NCBI GenBank assembly: GCA_963565915.1
Contig: OY751488.1
Location: forward strand, 3,410,001 to 3,474,000
Direction of reading: 5' to 3'
DNA: 64,000 nucleotides
Source: Entoloma clypeatum
Taxonomy: Eukaryota; Basidiomycota; Agaricomycetes; Agaricales; Entolomataceae
A program made the position numbers and the translations under genes. How positions within the stretch are numbered: position 1 is the first letter of the stretch; the number at the start of each line of letters is the position of its first letter. This document shows, one piece after another, positions 53,788 through 64,000 of the stretch. The notes beneath the pieces were generated by a model. That model had not been told where the DNA came from, did not search any database, and worked only from the letters and a program-made list of their open reading frames with translations.

Positions 53788-54161
53788 TCATTGAGTGATG
53801 GTGATTTTGGGAAGTGCTTCTTTGAACAGCATATGGAGGTCTTCTTCACCCCAACCAGCAAGTGCAAACAACTGCTGCACACTACCTAAATCCTGCATTT
53901 TGAGAGTAGACAGGACACAAGATAGATCATGCTCGAGATTGGACAGAAAGTCAGTGACTGGCACATCAGTGTCTTCAGTGACTGGCACATCAGTGTCTTC
54001 GGTGTCTGGTGCATCACCCGTTAGGTCTATGTATTTGTTTTGGCGCCGCTTCTGAGAAGATTGGGTAACCTGTCTCATTATTGGTCAAATTTACCAAGCC
54101 CATATGTACGTACATCACTTACCACAGACTGCATGGTGTGCGTTTTCTTGCTGAGTGACAT
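53788..54161 (-). CDS. Small two-exon gene, SAM-like C-terminus
   Basis: Exon 1 (54161-54123) encodes 13 residues, MSLSKKTHTMQSV. A 53-base intron with a GTAAGT donor and ACAG acceptor (54122-54070) follows in phase 0. Exon 2 (54069-53788) continues VTQSSQKRRQNKYIDLTGD and ends at a TGA. It contains two copies of TEDTDVPV and then a helical stretch, LEHDLSCVLSTLKMQDLGSV, GWGEEDLHMLFKEALP, compatible with a small helical bundle. I do not recognise a function. The spliced product is about 107 residues. Clean splice signals and lack of stops suggest a gene or a conserved fragment of one. A solo LTR lies 72 bases upstream of its start. Confidence 0.45.
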
Positions 54162-54232
54162 ATGATTGTGATGTCCAGTCAAATTGGAGGTTCAAGAGCT
54201 GGTGGGTGGTGGGGGAATTGTCGATTCATGCT

Positions 54233-54718
54233 TGTTAAGAACTGATCAACAAAAACGTCAGAGCTATGTTGGACGTGTTGTTGGGTTGTTGGGTCGGAGC
54301 ATGTGCAATGTAGGGGCAAGGACTTGGCTTCAACTTGTGTGTTGCGCCCTCGCTAATATGTCAGTGTCCTTATTTCGGAGGATTGGAGGATTGGAGGGTC
54401 GGAGGTCGGACTCAAGTTAAGAGTCGAAAAGAGGACGGGAGGTATGATGTCAAATCTAAGTTGATATTCAAACTGAAGCTAATACATGATTCTACGTAAG
54501 TTTAAATACTATGTCGGAGGACGTGTGGCTTCGTCGGAGTCAGATAACGAGTGGCTGTCGGAGATGCTTAATATAAGTAAAATGGTTGTGTGTAAGTAAT
54601 GTATGTAGTAACGAGATTCATAACAGTAAGTATGCATAATAAGTATTAGTCAAAATGTCGGAGGTGTCGGAGGTGTTGGAATTGGTCGGAAATCATCGGA
54701 ATTGATCAGAATGTAACA
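54233..54718 (-). mobile_element. Solo LTR of the second gypsy family
   Basis: 486 bp with TGTTA/TAACA ends and a perfect 5-bp duplication ATGCT (54228-54232 and 54719-54723). It matches the interrupted LTR at 48527-49768. The single LTR with intact duplications indicates recombination between the LTRs of a former full element. Confidence 0.85.
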
Positions 54719-54723
54719 ATGCT

Positions 54724-55440
54724 TCTGGAAATGGAATTTATGAAATCACAACAAGGAAGTCAAGTATGCACTTGACAAACCTGCCAAACCATTACTGAGG
54801 CTTCATCTTCCAGCTTCACTTTCATGTTTGGATTGACAACATCCTAGTGGGTGAGCAAAGGATCTGAGCTTTCAGAATAAGTGCACACACTTTCCGCAGT
54901 GGGTACTGCACTTTGAAGTTCTTGTCAATATGTAGATAATCATCATCTTTGTCATTTGCTCCATTGCCCAGCCTTTTTTAATATGTTAGAGACAATACCC
55001 ACTGAGCAACTTATGTGTTTTGCAATAGTCGTTTGGGAAATATGGTGCAGTGTGAGTATGCATATTTTGGTGTGTTCCTGCCAAGTAAGTACATGCTGCT
55101 GGGGTTTCCAACATGGTGCCACCCTTCAAAGTGGTCACATCCAGAGAAGGTAGGATCACACCTCTCCTGAGATGTCCAAGTCAGGCTAGATACATCCCTA
55201 CCATGATCCCATGGAGACATCGATGGGAGATGATGAGTTTAGTTTCACAAGATTGGAAACATGTCAAAACAAACCGCTGCTTTAATGTTATCAAGTATTG
55301 GAATCCAGGTTTCAATCCATTAAGCATGAGCAATCGTGAACAACAGTGGGCGTGATGATGCTATCTGAGCAATAGGACATGGTCACTGATAACAACAGGC
55401 CATCCCAGGCCCATCCTTTCACCCCCTTTCTTCATCCCCT
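54724..55440. other. No gene recognised
   Basis: No frame, splice pattern or repeat that I can support. Confidence 0.45.
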
Positions 55441-55469
55441 CCTGTTTGAGGTTGATGCGGGCACGTGGC

Positions 55470-55640
55470 ATGCAAGGCAGCCATTGGGCGCCAGTAGAGG
55501 CCATGGGGCATAAAAGATGGCCATTGGGCATAAGGTGGGGCACGAAAGGTGGCTGCCGGGCGCGAAAGAGACAGCCGTTGGGCATGAGAGATGGCTATTC
55601 AGTGCTAGTGGCAGCCGTTGGGCATAAGAGACAGCCCTTG
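55470..55640. repeat. Short array of the 20-bp minisatellite
   Basis: Units such as GCCGTTGGGCATGAGAGATG and GCCATTGGGCATAA. Fourth locus of this family in the window. Confidence 0.75.
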
Positions 55641-55679
55641 AGTCAAATGTCAGGGAGACCGACTACAGCATAGCAAGAC

Positions 55680-56500
55680 AGACTGTTAGCACCAACAAAG
55701 AGTAGTTCTATATCAAAATACCCACTAAGAACCCATGCCCTGTCAGTGAAATGATGGGACTTTGAAGCTTGATGTTACTCTGTCTATCTGGTATTCATCC
55801 TCCTTTCTTGTGTTTAGATTTGAAGGATCATGAAACACTTGTCGGAAATCTTACATCTACTTATAAACTAATCCACTCTTAATGATCAAAATAACTCCTG
55901 AGATTGTTAGCACACAATTCATGGAGATAGACGTAAGTGACTTACCTTTTTTCCTTCTCATGACATGCAGACTGTAAGTTATGGCATAAGGGCGCCAGCC
56001 CCTATATCCACACAGCCGAACCTGCCCCCCAATTAGGATGGTCCGGCGCTAACATTGCCAATGAGTTCCAAGAATTTCACAATGTGTAGAACAACATACC
56101 TTTCCCCAGATTGTTCTCCTTCCCCTTTCATATCCCAAAAAAATAGCAGTTCAATAATACCGGCCCATCCAAATGCCAACTTCATTGTTCGCCTTTGTTC
56201 AATGTAAGTAGATCTATGAGTATTCCAATACAGGGTACTCACATGATATGGATGGTCAGGGAGTTCAAGGAGGAGCTTATAACTCATGACTATGAATGTC
56301 AGTTAGAATTCAGCAGCGTAGATGGTTTGACTCACATAGATGGTTGCAGGTCATTGTGGAAGATTGTTTTGCAAGTCACACACCTTTTTAAGGGATCGTC
56401 CTACAATGTCCCATTTATGTTGGGACTCTGTTAACTCATTCATATGTACAGAAACCCTGGGCTGAGACCCCCGCCTTGAGGGTGATCATTTGCACAATTT
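55680..56500 (-). other. Possible spliced minus-strand gene, unrecognised
   Basis: Minus-strand segments around 56435-56330 (with KRCVTCKTIFH), 56287-56240 (YKLLLELPDHPYH), 56184-56095 and 56050-55950 are separated by plausible GTGAGT/GTATGT..AG introns of about 50 bases. No domain is recognised and several stops appear in alternative joins. The stretch 55680-55950 shows nothing. Confidence 0.25.
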
Positions 56501-56519
56501 TCAGGTTGTTAGTATGGTC

Positions 56520-57098
56520 AAACCAGCAATTGCCTGTGGGAGCACTTGATCATTGCCATTGCAGGGATTTGAAGGGAGTTCTTTGAATGCGGCATCAGAT
56601 ATGGCATTCAAATCACTGAGTATGCCATTAGATACCTCTCACCCTTCTGCGGCCACAGCAACTTCTGCTCCTTGAGCAGGTCTGCAATGTTGAAGTCATG
56701 TGGGTGTACCCTGTTCCAGAGGCTCTCAGCATTGTGATCGTCTGAATTGCCACACTTCAAACTGAGAATTTTTCCACCGTTCTCTGTTCCTGGGGGAAAC
56801 ACAACATACTCGTCGGAGACAAGCTGCAAGATGATGTCTCTTGTGTCCTCGGGATTGGGAGTGGTCTAGAGGACTCAGAGCTCGCCAACAGTGGGATTTA
56901 TCATAAGCTTGTGAGATTCTTGAATGTGTTTTGAAGACTTTCGTCAGACTCGGCAGCGTTTATTGTGATTGCAAAGTTCCTAGGTTTGTTAGCTGATGAA
57001 CAGATGACCATCCAGATGAGAGCATGGTTGGGTTCATTGGGGAGGGTGTTGGACATCATATGATAAGGTTGAAAGATCAAAAAGTGTGCGAAAAACAT
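56520..57098 (-). pseudogene. Partial tandem copy of the deaminase-like gene's N-terminal half
   Basis: The pieces at 57098-56901 (PNEPNHALIWMVI, FAITINAAESDESLQNTFKNLT) and 56829-56608 (YVVFPPGTENGGK, RVHPHDFNIADLLKEQ) match the neighbouring gene at 59965-59486 and 59434-59204 in order, with the middle deleted. The remainder up to 56520 matches its next exon weakly. No deaminase domain is present in this copy. Confidence 0.6.
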
Positions 57099-57389
57099 TT
57101 GGCCCTGTGCTTCAACAATGATGTTTTCAGATTTTTGGGCTGGGAAATAAATCTAATGTTCTTTCAATCTGAGTAGTGATTTCCAAGTTATGGCCAACAT
57201 ATTTTTATTTACTAGTAACTTTATTTATTTTTTCAAAAAGATTGGACCCTCAAACTCCTTTTCCAATTCGACAATCTTAACGCAAAATTATGTCTGAACT
57301 TAGGCAAACAGGCTGAATGGCTCCTCACTCATTGCATCCCGTGACGGACACTACGATGCCGACTGTCCCTCAGAGCTGCTCAACAGAAA

Positions 57390-59965
57390 TCAGAAATGCA
57401 TGGCAAGACAGCTAAGTCGATGAGGGAGGATAACAGCCTGTGGAGCGGGAAGAAGTTTGTTCCATATGGTCAAATAAAGGGTGCTGTCAGAAAGGTGCTG
57501 CCACTCACCTGTGGCTCCCTCAATGCTGGCGTGATGCTCCGATGATTGAATGCTGATACTGCCATCACTTTCAGAAGAGAGATTGGAGGCAGTGTGCAGA
57601 AGTTGATTGGCATCAGGTTCCGTCTCCACCATTTCTGAAAAAGCATCATAAAGATAACCTGAGTAGCGGCAGACCATTTCTCCCAGAGTCACACGATCAA
57701 GCACAATCAAGGTTGGGTGGTAGTCGCACAGTATACAGTGTGGAATGGCGCCCTTTGATAGTGTTGAATGCTGGGAGCCCACTCAAAACTTCCATCAAGT
57801 CCCAGCACACTGGACAGCAAAGCTTGCTGACTGCAATCTTGCCCTGGAAAATATGTTTAAAGCACGGATTGGTTTATCAGAATAAAATGAGATACCTCAT
57901 TCCCAAACTTGCCTAGAGCCCTGGCCCAGGCAAACAAACAAGCTTCACAATGAACTCTGGCGGAAAGTTTAGGGGCCCCAGGTCCACCTTCCTTCTCTGA
58001 TTCCCAGAGGGTGACGAATGTTGAGAATATTGGGGTAAAGCAGGCGTGTCCTTTTTTTTGATGCTTAGCCTCCATGGGGACACACTTTTTGGGTACCCAT
58101 TCAACATATTGAAATGTTATAGGCTCAGGCTGAGAGTCATTGGAAGTTGGGCCGCCCAGAAAATGCCCAGTCAAAGTAAAATCAATGGTTCCCTTCAATG
58201 CCATGTGCCAGTTGGGTAAAGTAGCTTCTTTTCCCAACCCTCCAAGAGCTAAGAGCAAGATTTCAACTCAGCTGTCCCCCTTGTCTGTCGACTGGTCTGC
58301 ATTTGCAAGCTGCGCACAGTGATGCTCGAGTATTTGTTGCGCCGCAAAATGATTGACAAGTTTCTTCAGCCATCCCCAGATTAGCTCAACACATTGGTGC
58401 CCCTCCTCCATCTGGAACAATTTAGCTTCGTGATTGAGTTCTTCCACCTCCTCCACCTCGGCAGTGTCAGCCTTCGAGTTCTGCTTCTTGGGCTTCAACA
58501 ACTTGTCCCAAAAAGCATCGTACATGTTGGATCTTTCCAATGACAGGGCTGAGAGGAGCTTGTAGTTCTTCAAAAGCACCAGGTGGCGTGTGAATGCCCT
58601 AGAGTGGAGGACAGCATAAAGAAGGGCACCATAGTTATAGGTGAACGTGCCCCAGTAATTGTGGTGTGTTCCAGCAACATCGTTGCACATTTCTTCCAGG
58701 GCCTTGCAAAGATAACAGCAGTTCCAATCAAGAGACGGTGGAATTCCGCCGCAGTGTCCTTGGTGTACAGTCAAATGGGGCCCTGCAAATCCAATGCCTC
58801 TTTGGTCATGGCAAAAAGAGTTGTACTGAAACCTTGTACTGAAACCCCCGCATAGAGGGCAATAGTTTGCACAGCATTCAAGTTTCCATGCATGGCTAAA
58901 CCAGAAATTGCCTTTGTGAGTGCTAGATCATTGCCATTGCAGGGATTTGAACCGAGTTCCTTGGATGCCACATCCGATATGGTGTCATCCTTTATAGCAT
59001 TCAGGTCACTGAGTATGCCAATAGACGCCCAGTGGCGGGTCCTCCATGCCATCCTGCGCCAGCAGGCCATCACAAGGTATTTGGCAAAATGCCTGGATAG
59101 ATCAGGCCGAGTGATTTCAGACGCGCGCCTGAAGACATTGAGATAGTGATTTACCGTCGCCATGTGATTTAGGAATGTTATGTATGTCAAACTAGTTGAG
59201 TTATCAATGAGATGAGACATCAGTGATGTGTATCTGGAGCTTACGCTGGGGTCTTCGTTCGTGGCAACCTCTGCTCCTTGAGTAGTTCTGCGATGTTGAA
59301 TTTGTGTGCGTGGACCCTGTCCCAAAGGCTCTACCATCACAGTTGTCTGACTGGCCAAGCTTCAAACAGAGGGATTTTCCATCATTCTCTGTTCCTGGGA
59401 AAAAGATGACATACTTGTTGGGGACCAGCCACAAGCTGTTGTCTCTTGTGTCCTTGGAATTGGGAGTGGCCCAGAGCCTCAGAGCTCACCAACAGTCAGA
59501 TTTGTCATAAATCGGCGGCTCATCCTCCAATTGACTGCCTGGCTCGGCAGAGATCATGCACTTACTGTTCACCCCACCTTCCGAGTCCATGTACGCCATT
59601 GAGGCCAGGATCTCTTTATTGACGATGAGGATTTGTGTAGCTGCCTTGATAACCTTTACATTGTCCCCCCCAGCAGAATAGCTGGCATGGTCTAGCCTCT
59701 CCTGCAAGACTGGGGTCCAGTTGAACGTCGGTTTCCCATAAGAATCATTTACAGCGGTGACAAGAGTCAGGAGGATGGTCAGATTCGTGAACGTGTTTCG
59801 AAGACTCTCATTAGACTCAGTGGGGTTGATTGTGATTGCAAATGTCCTGTCTCCATTAGCCAATGAACCAAGAAACAAATATCTGGATGGGAAAACAAAC
59901 ATCCAGATGGGAGCGTGGTTGGGTTTGTTGTGCGGGAGGCTGACATGAGCTTCAAGACTTGCCAA
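57390..59965 (-). pseudogene. Deaminase-like (OTT_1508 type) multi-exon gene
   Basis: The start is near 59965 (MASLEAHVSLPHNKP). A long N-terminal region follows in several exons: 59965-59486; 59434-59204; 59300-58771 with YLNVFRRASEITRPDL; 58774-58268 with LLKNYKLLSALSLERSNMYD and an acidic helix. At the C-terminus, RVHCEACLFAW (HxE, near 57940-57955), a roughly 50-base intron (GTATCTC...TTTCCAG) and SKLCCPVCWDLM (CxxC, near 57800-57820), then KGRHSTLYTVRLP form the zinc-dependent deaminase pattern. A one-base frameshift occurs just afterwards near 57722, and the frame resumes through RVTLGEMVCRYSGYLYDAF. As I recall, fungal members of this nucleic-acid deaminase branch are lineage-expanded; substrate unknown. 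The zinc ligands look intact. Confidence 0.58.
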
Positions 59966-61415
59966 TGATCATCATTTCCATTGGACAGTGAACTTGGCTA
60001 GGGAAAGATCAAAAGGCGTGCGAAAAACAGAAGGCATGAGCCACTGTGAATACTACTAAATGAGAAGGACCTTGCAAAAGGGATTAAGACAAAGCAAGAA
60101 TCAAAGGAATTCAACTTTATCTTTCACACATGCAAAGAATTGGAGCTTGTGCAATGAAACTTGGCTGATCACTTTTGTCAAAGAAACAGAAGTGGTTATC
60201 TCATGTGATGTCCTCGTTTTGGCGATGGTTCGCCAGCCGACAAGCCCAACGAGAGCAAGTATCATACCAGGTATTTCCGACTGAGATATCTGTGTGTTGG
60301 TCATTGCTTCTGCTTCTGATTGTCTCACCTTATGTTTTGGTTCAGACTGTAAAACTCACAAAGCAGTGCATTAGGGTGGCACTTGGGGTTGGTGAAGGAG
60401 GCTGAAGAAGGGACATATAGTGAGAGAGAGCTTACCATTGTGCAGAGGAAGTTGTTACAGAGTTGGAAACCGTCATCAAGCCGGCACTTGGTTGGGGGGA
60501 GGTTGCTGGAGTTTTTGAGCAATTCTCATAGTTCATACAATAGAAAGTTTTTCTGCGAATGGTTGACAATGGCCTGCACTGTCCTCAATTTCTTTGCAAG
60601 AGTCTGTTCAATTTGTGTTTCAGGAACAAAGCAGCAGTTTGTCGTAGTTCGTTGTTGTGACAGGCTGAGCATTCATAAGAATCCAGCATGGATCCTCAAC
60701 AGCTGATCCCTGTCCCAGAAATGTGTGTAGTTCCTGAGGTGTCGAGCATATGCAGCCTTTGTTCCCTAGAAATCACGACATGCTCACCCTCCCTCTGCCA
60801 TACAGAATCTCACAAACAATCCACATTTGGGAGCTCTTGGATAAGGTGGTTAACCATGTCGGATGCTGTTTGTTGGGAATGGCATTCACCTGTGTACCGC
60901 GCAAGCGGGCTTTGCATGAGCCCAGATCACATTCTGAGCAACTTGACCAACTATGACTACAGGTATGTGTGATATAATATATATGGGAGGAACAAACCAG
61001 CCTGATGAGATGAGCTGAGTCAGCATGAATACTAAACAATGGATTTGGCTGATTTAAAGGCATGGATATCATCCATGTTATATCCTTGCACACTTTCATA
61101 CTCGTCTGCTACCAATTCCTCATGCTCATGCACACTGAACGTGCTACCTTCCCATGCAAAAGTGTTGAGGTGACATGTGAGTCTGACAACTACATGCACA
61201 GGCCCAAACATAAAACACGCAAGGAGAGGTGATATGATGCCATCAAGACAAAGGAGCGATGCTGACTATTGACCCACATGGGATCTCAAGAGAACAAGCT
61301 ACAGAATACAAAGGAAAGTAGGCTACTTATATATGTAAATACCATGAGGCATAAATGAGGTGCACAGTAATGCACAGTAAATAAGACTGTTCTAGAATAA
61401 CATGTGTCTAACATG
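59966..61415. other. No gene recognised
   Basis: Several frames of 70-110 codons on both strands, for example 60383-60706 and 60688-60972 on plus, lack any known domain or consistent splicing. A reading around WELLDKVVNHVGCCLLGMAF (60827 on) looks somewhat protein-like. Confidence 0.35.
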
Positions 61416-61419
61416 AGGT

Positions 61420-61530
61420 AGGATAAGATAAAGGTTTCAGATAAGATAGAATAAGATCAAGAGATAGGATAATATAAAGAGATAAGGTAAAGATGAGATT
61501 AGATAATAGGATAAGATAAGAGCGATCATA
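61420..61530. repeat. GATAA-rich imperfect microsatellite
   Basis: Irregular tandem GATAA/GATAG/GATAT units, for example AGGATAAGATAAAGG and ATAGGATAAGATAAGAG. Confidence 0.8.
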
Positions 61531-61653
61531 ACAAAAAGTGTCACATGGGATATCCTCGTGATATAGTGCAATAACTTCATCATCCCAAAGGCTAGCTTCT
61601 ATGACACAGGTGACATCTTCCGGGGTGCAGGTGATAGTATCCTGACCCTGTGG

Positions 61654-63507
61654 CTATTTCTTGTATTCCACAAGAGCCTGGGCATGCTGAGCGAGATAGG
61701 GCCAATAGAAATCCTTGTAGGGATCGATTTCTTCATCATCCTCATCCCGCAGTTCATATTTCTGGAAAGTCCAGCAGAGCAATTGCCTGGCACGTTTCCT
61801 AGCATGTACTGGATGATGTCTATCCGTGTTTTCTGGTGGGCCGTAGCTCCACTTGCTCAAGGCGTTCCCAAGTTCCATGACACAACATAGAGTCGCAACA
61901 TCCAATATGCCTGAAAAGTTTGATACATCGGATACATGGTGGCGATGTGAGTCATTTACTGTGATGAGCATTAATGAAGAATATTTGTCAATGCATACAA
62001 GGTACTTACGCAATGCAGACTCATCGTCATCATCCGACTCATCCTCACCCATATTTGATCCCACAATCTGTTGGTTATAAAATGTGAGCATGCATATGGG
62101 CCAATATCATGAACACATGCCATGTATGTTCTGCATTTGTTACCATGGACCCTGCCGCAAATGTATGGTATATACCATAGCAAGAATCCTGAATAGTGGA
62201 TGTGGCGTAAAAATGACCACCCATACAGACCGAGTGCTGTGGGGTAAACATGACATGAGGGGTGTTTGGTCACATGATGCTGCAAGGGGTACATCAACTC
62301 ATGACATGAGATATGACTTTGTGGAGTCAGCTCACAAGTTTGTTGTTGCATCCAAGGGAATGGCTAACCAGTCCCAAAGTTCGACGTTGGTTTCATCTAA
62401 ATTGTACCCCCCTGTATACAAATCAATGTCTGTGAAAGCATCATATATCTGGCCCTCTTTGGGGATCACGATCATCCACAGCTTGATTCCCGATTGCGGA
62501 TATATGAATGTTGCCAGCCCATCACAATGGATATGAGACCGGTGATATGCTCCTTTTGTCACACAAAGACCCCACTGCATGCTGGCGAATGGATAGTCCT
62601 CTTTCCGACAGAAATCTTCCTGCTCGAACATCACTGGCGAACAGTATGAGCCCAGCCATTGAGCACTTTCCCATTATCTTTCTGTGCACTCTTCAAGAAG
62701 TCCATCAGTGTTCTGGCCTTCTGACGAGCATCTGGACAGTGAGGGTCTTCTGGTACAGAGTGATCTGTAATTCAACAATATCAGTCAAAATGTGATTATT
62801 GTTGCAATAAAATAATTACCATGGATTATTATTGGCTTGTTGAGATTGGCCAACTTTGCAAGCCCAACCTTGTCAAAACCAGGGACTCCAATGATGAGGA
62901 GGTGCTGATTGCGAAGGATGGACTGTATTCGATCCTCAGTCATAACTTCATACTCAATGTAGGTGACCCATCTCAACCGTTCCGTTTCTTGCCGTCTTTT
63001 CTGAGTATCCTTCACTGTGTTGCACATCTTGTTGAAGAACTGGAGGTCCTCAGTGAACTGTGATAAATCATGAATGCAATGTTAATTGGACAACAATAAG
63101 ATCTCACATGAAATTCCAGACGGATTTGACATGGACTTTCTGCCCACATCCATAGAAACTCAACAGGATCTGCACCTCGAGCAGCTTTCAGACACCAGTG
63201 ATATTGCTGTCAATCATTGTCTGCAAGAGAAGCAGAAAAGGTGATGTGGCAAGGGAAAAAAGCAAAGGAAAGGTGACAGTAGAGATCTGCGGTCATCCTG
63301 CTTTCCAGATTCCCAAGACTGCCTCATGGTCTGCATCTTGAAGCGACTTTGACAGTTTCTCTTCCAGGCCCTGTGTTGTTCTTGGCATATCAATGTGTCC
63401 CTATAAGCATATGCACATCAGCATATGTCTATGTCAATGATGGATAACAGTTCACTTACATCCAATAAGTAACACAGATGAAACACGGCTTTCTCAATGT
63501 GAGCCAT
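61654..63507 (-). pseudogene. JmjC-like Fe(II)/2-oxoglutarate enzyme gene, lightly broken
   Basis: Minus-strand exons with good splice sites. 63507-63460 (MAHIEKAVFHLCYLL), 63400 onward (GHIDMPRTTQGLEEKL), 63200-63110, and 63060-62821 (VMTEDRIQSILRNQHLL) form the N-terminal part. An intron at 62820-62770 leads to PEDPHCPDARQKARTLM. 62634-62332 carries the iron-binding HIHCDG and KLWMIVIPKEG. A 55-base intron leads to PNTPHVMFTPQHSVCMGGHFYATS, with the later histidine. The last exon ends YWPYLAQHAQALVEYKK at 61654. Lesions are a frameshift near 62640, a TGA at 62270-62272 where CGA fits, and a TGA near 63195. This matches a fungal JmjC-like family of unknown substrate. Confidence 0.68.
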
Positions 63508-63699
63508 AACTATTTTGGCATTACTCTTTGTTTCCTTCTGACATATTGTCATGCATCATCACATTGCTGTCGATTGACCTTCAAATCTTTGCTTGTGTGT
63601 GGCCTTGGCTTTCATAGGCCCACATGGTTTCCAGACATTTTGTTACGATATCTCCCCAATTTTTCAGTTTCTGTTGGACCCTCTCTATTAAAAAATGCA

Positions 63700-64000
63700 T
63701 CCTGATATTTATTTGACCTACTGGAAATTTGTCCATAGCCAATTGTTTGCAAGCAGGATCATTCTTTGTCAGTGAATGGGAATTGTCACTGGAATTGATC
63801 CATGCCCCTATGTCAATTGCCCAATACGTGAAAAAGCTTTCGTATCACATTCTTGGTTAATGTCCTGTCCAAATGTTGAACAAAGTAGTCATTTAAGGCC
63901 CTACCATAATCCGCCTGTGCCATGAAAAGATGCTCTTCCATCAACATTGTGTCAACCAATTGCTTCACATGAATAGTAGATGAGAACCTGACCTGATGGA
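63700..64000 (-). CDS. Coding trace running off the right edge
   Basis: The minus strand is open from the window edge to about 63825 (VKQLVDTMLMEEHLFMAQADY, then TLTKNVIRKLFHVLGN), and another stretch with IERVQQKLKNWGDIVTKCLET follows at about 63700-63600. The composition is protein-like and it may be 5' exons of the JmjC-like gene or a separate gene. No domain is recognised. Confidence 0.35.

Noticed and set aside
1..64000. CRISPR arrays or bacterial operons
   Set aside because: The tandem repeats here have no unique spacers of constant length, and all recognisable genes are fungal in type with introns.

Overview
This window looks like a transposon-rich, gene-poor stretch of a basidiomycete (probably Agaricomycete) nuclear genome. 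The evidence is short introns with GT..AG borders, chromodomain Ty3/gypsy and Ty1/copia elements, a DIRS-like tyrosine-recombinase retroelement, PIF/Harbinger, Tc1/mariner and hAT-type DNA elements, and relics of families I associate with mushroom genomes: Crinkler-type proteins with a kinase-like domain, 'DNA breaking-rejoining' tyrosine recombinases, JmjC-like proteins and a deaminase-like protein. There is no prokaryotic gene organisation. The exact species cannot be read from the sequence.

Layout. 1-8400: a decayed minus-strand copia element whose gag is split by a chromovirus (126-6782; 402-bp LTRs; target duplication AGTTT). 8384-9657: tyrosine-recombinase pseudogene. 10561-18122 and 20339-22691: two copies of a non-coding hAT-type element carrying a 20-bp-unit minisatellite and a tRNA-like segment; the first is split by a DIRS-like element (about 11763-17430), the second has 8-bp target duplications. 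19820-20075: Crinkler N-domain relic. 22798-30130: tandem array split by a young, apparently intact copia element (23075-29825; LTRs identical by eye; GATCA duplication). 31183-32478: another hAT-type element; 32860-33890: minisatellite. 35050-40267: Crinkler/kinase gene broken by a Harbinger element (35386-38575). 40657-42860: dead copia. 43332-44390: truncated Tc1-like element. 45829-49768: gypsy gag plus LTR, carrying a hAT-type element in gag and a second LTR inside its LTR. 54233-54718: solo LTR. 56520-59965: deaminase-like gene and a partial tandem copy. 61654-64000: JmjC-like gene and coding traces at the right edge.

How it fits together. Most older elements carry stops that look like CGA codons turned into TGA, as expected from deamination of methylated CpG. 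The copia element at 23-30 kb has escaped this: it has a full gag-pol frame, a primer-binding site for a half initiator-Met tRNA, and an extra 278-codon frame upstream of gag that begins inside the LTR, runs through the primer-binding site and encodes hydrophobic segments plus a Cys/His cluster. I consider that frame the most unusual object here. Two unrelated gypsy LTR families instead show an 11-12 nt match between the predicted RNA 5' end and the site next to the LTR, the arrangement expected for Tf1-type self-priming. All boundaries, repeat identities and splice sites were read by eye.
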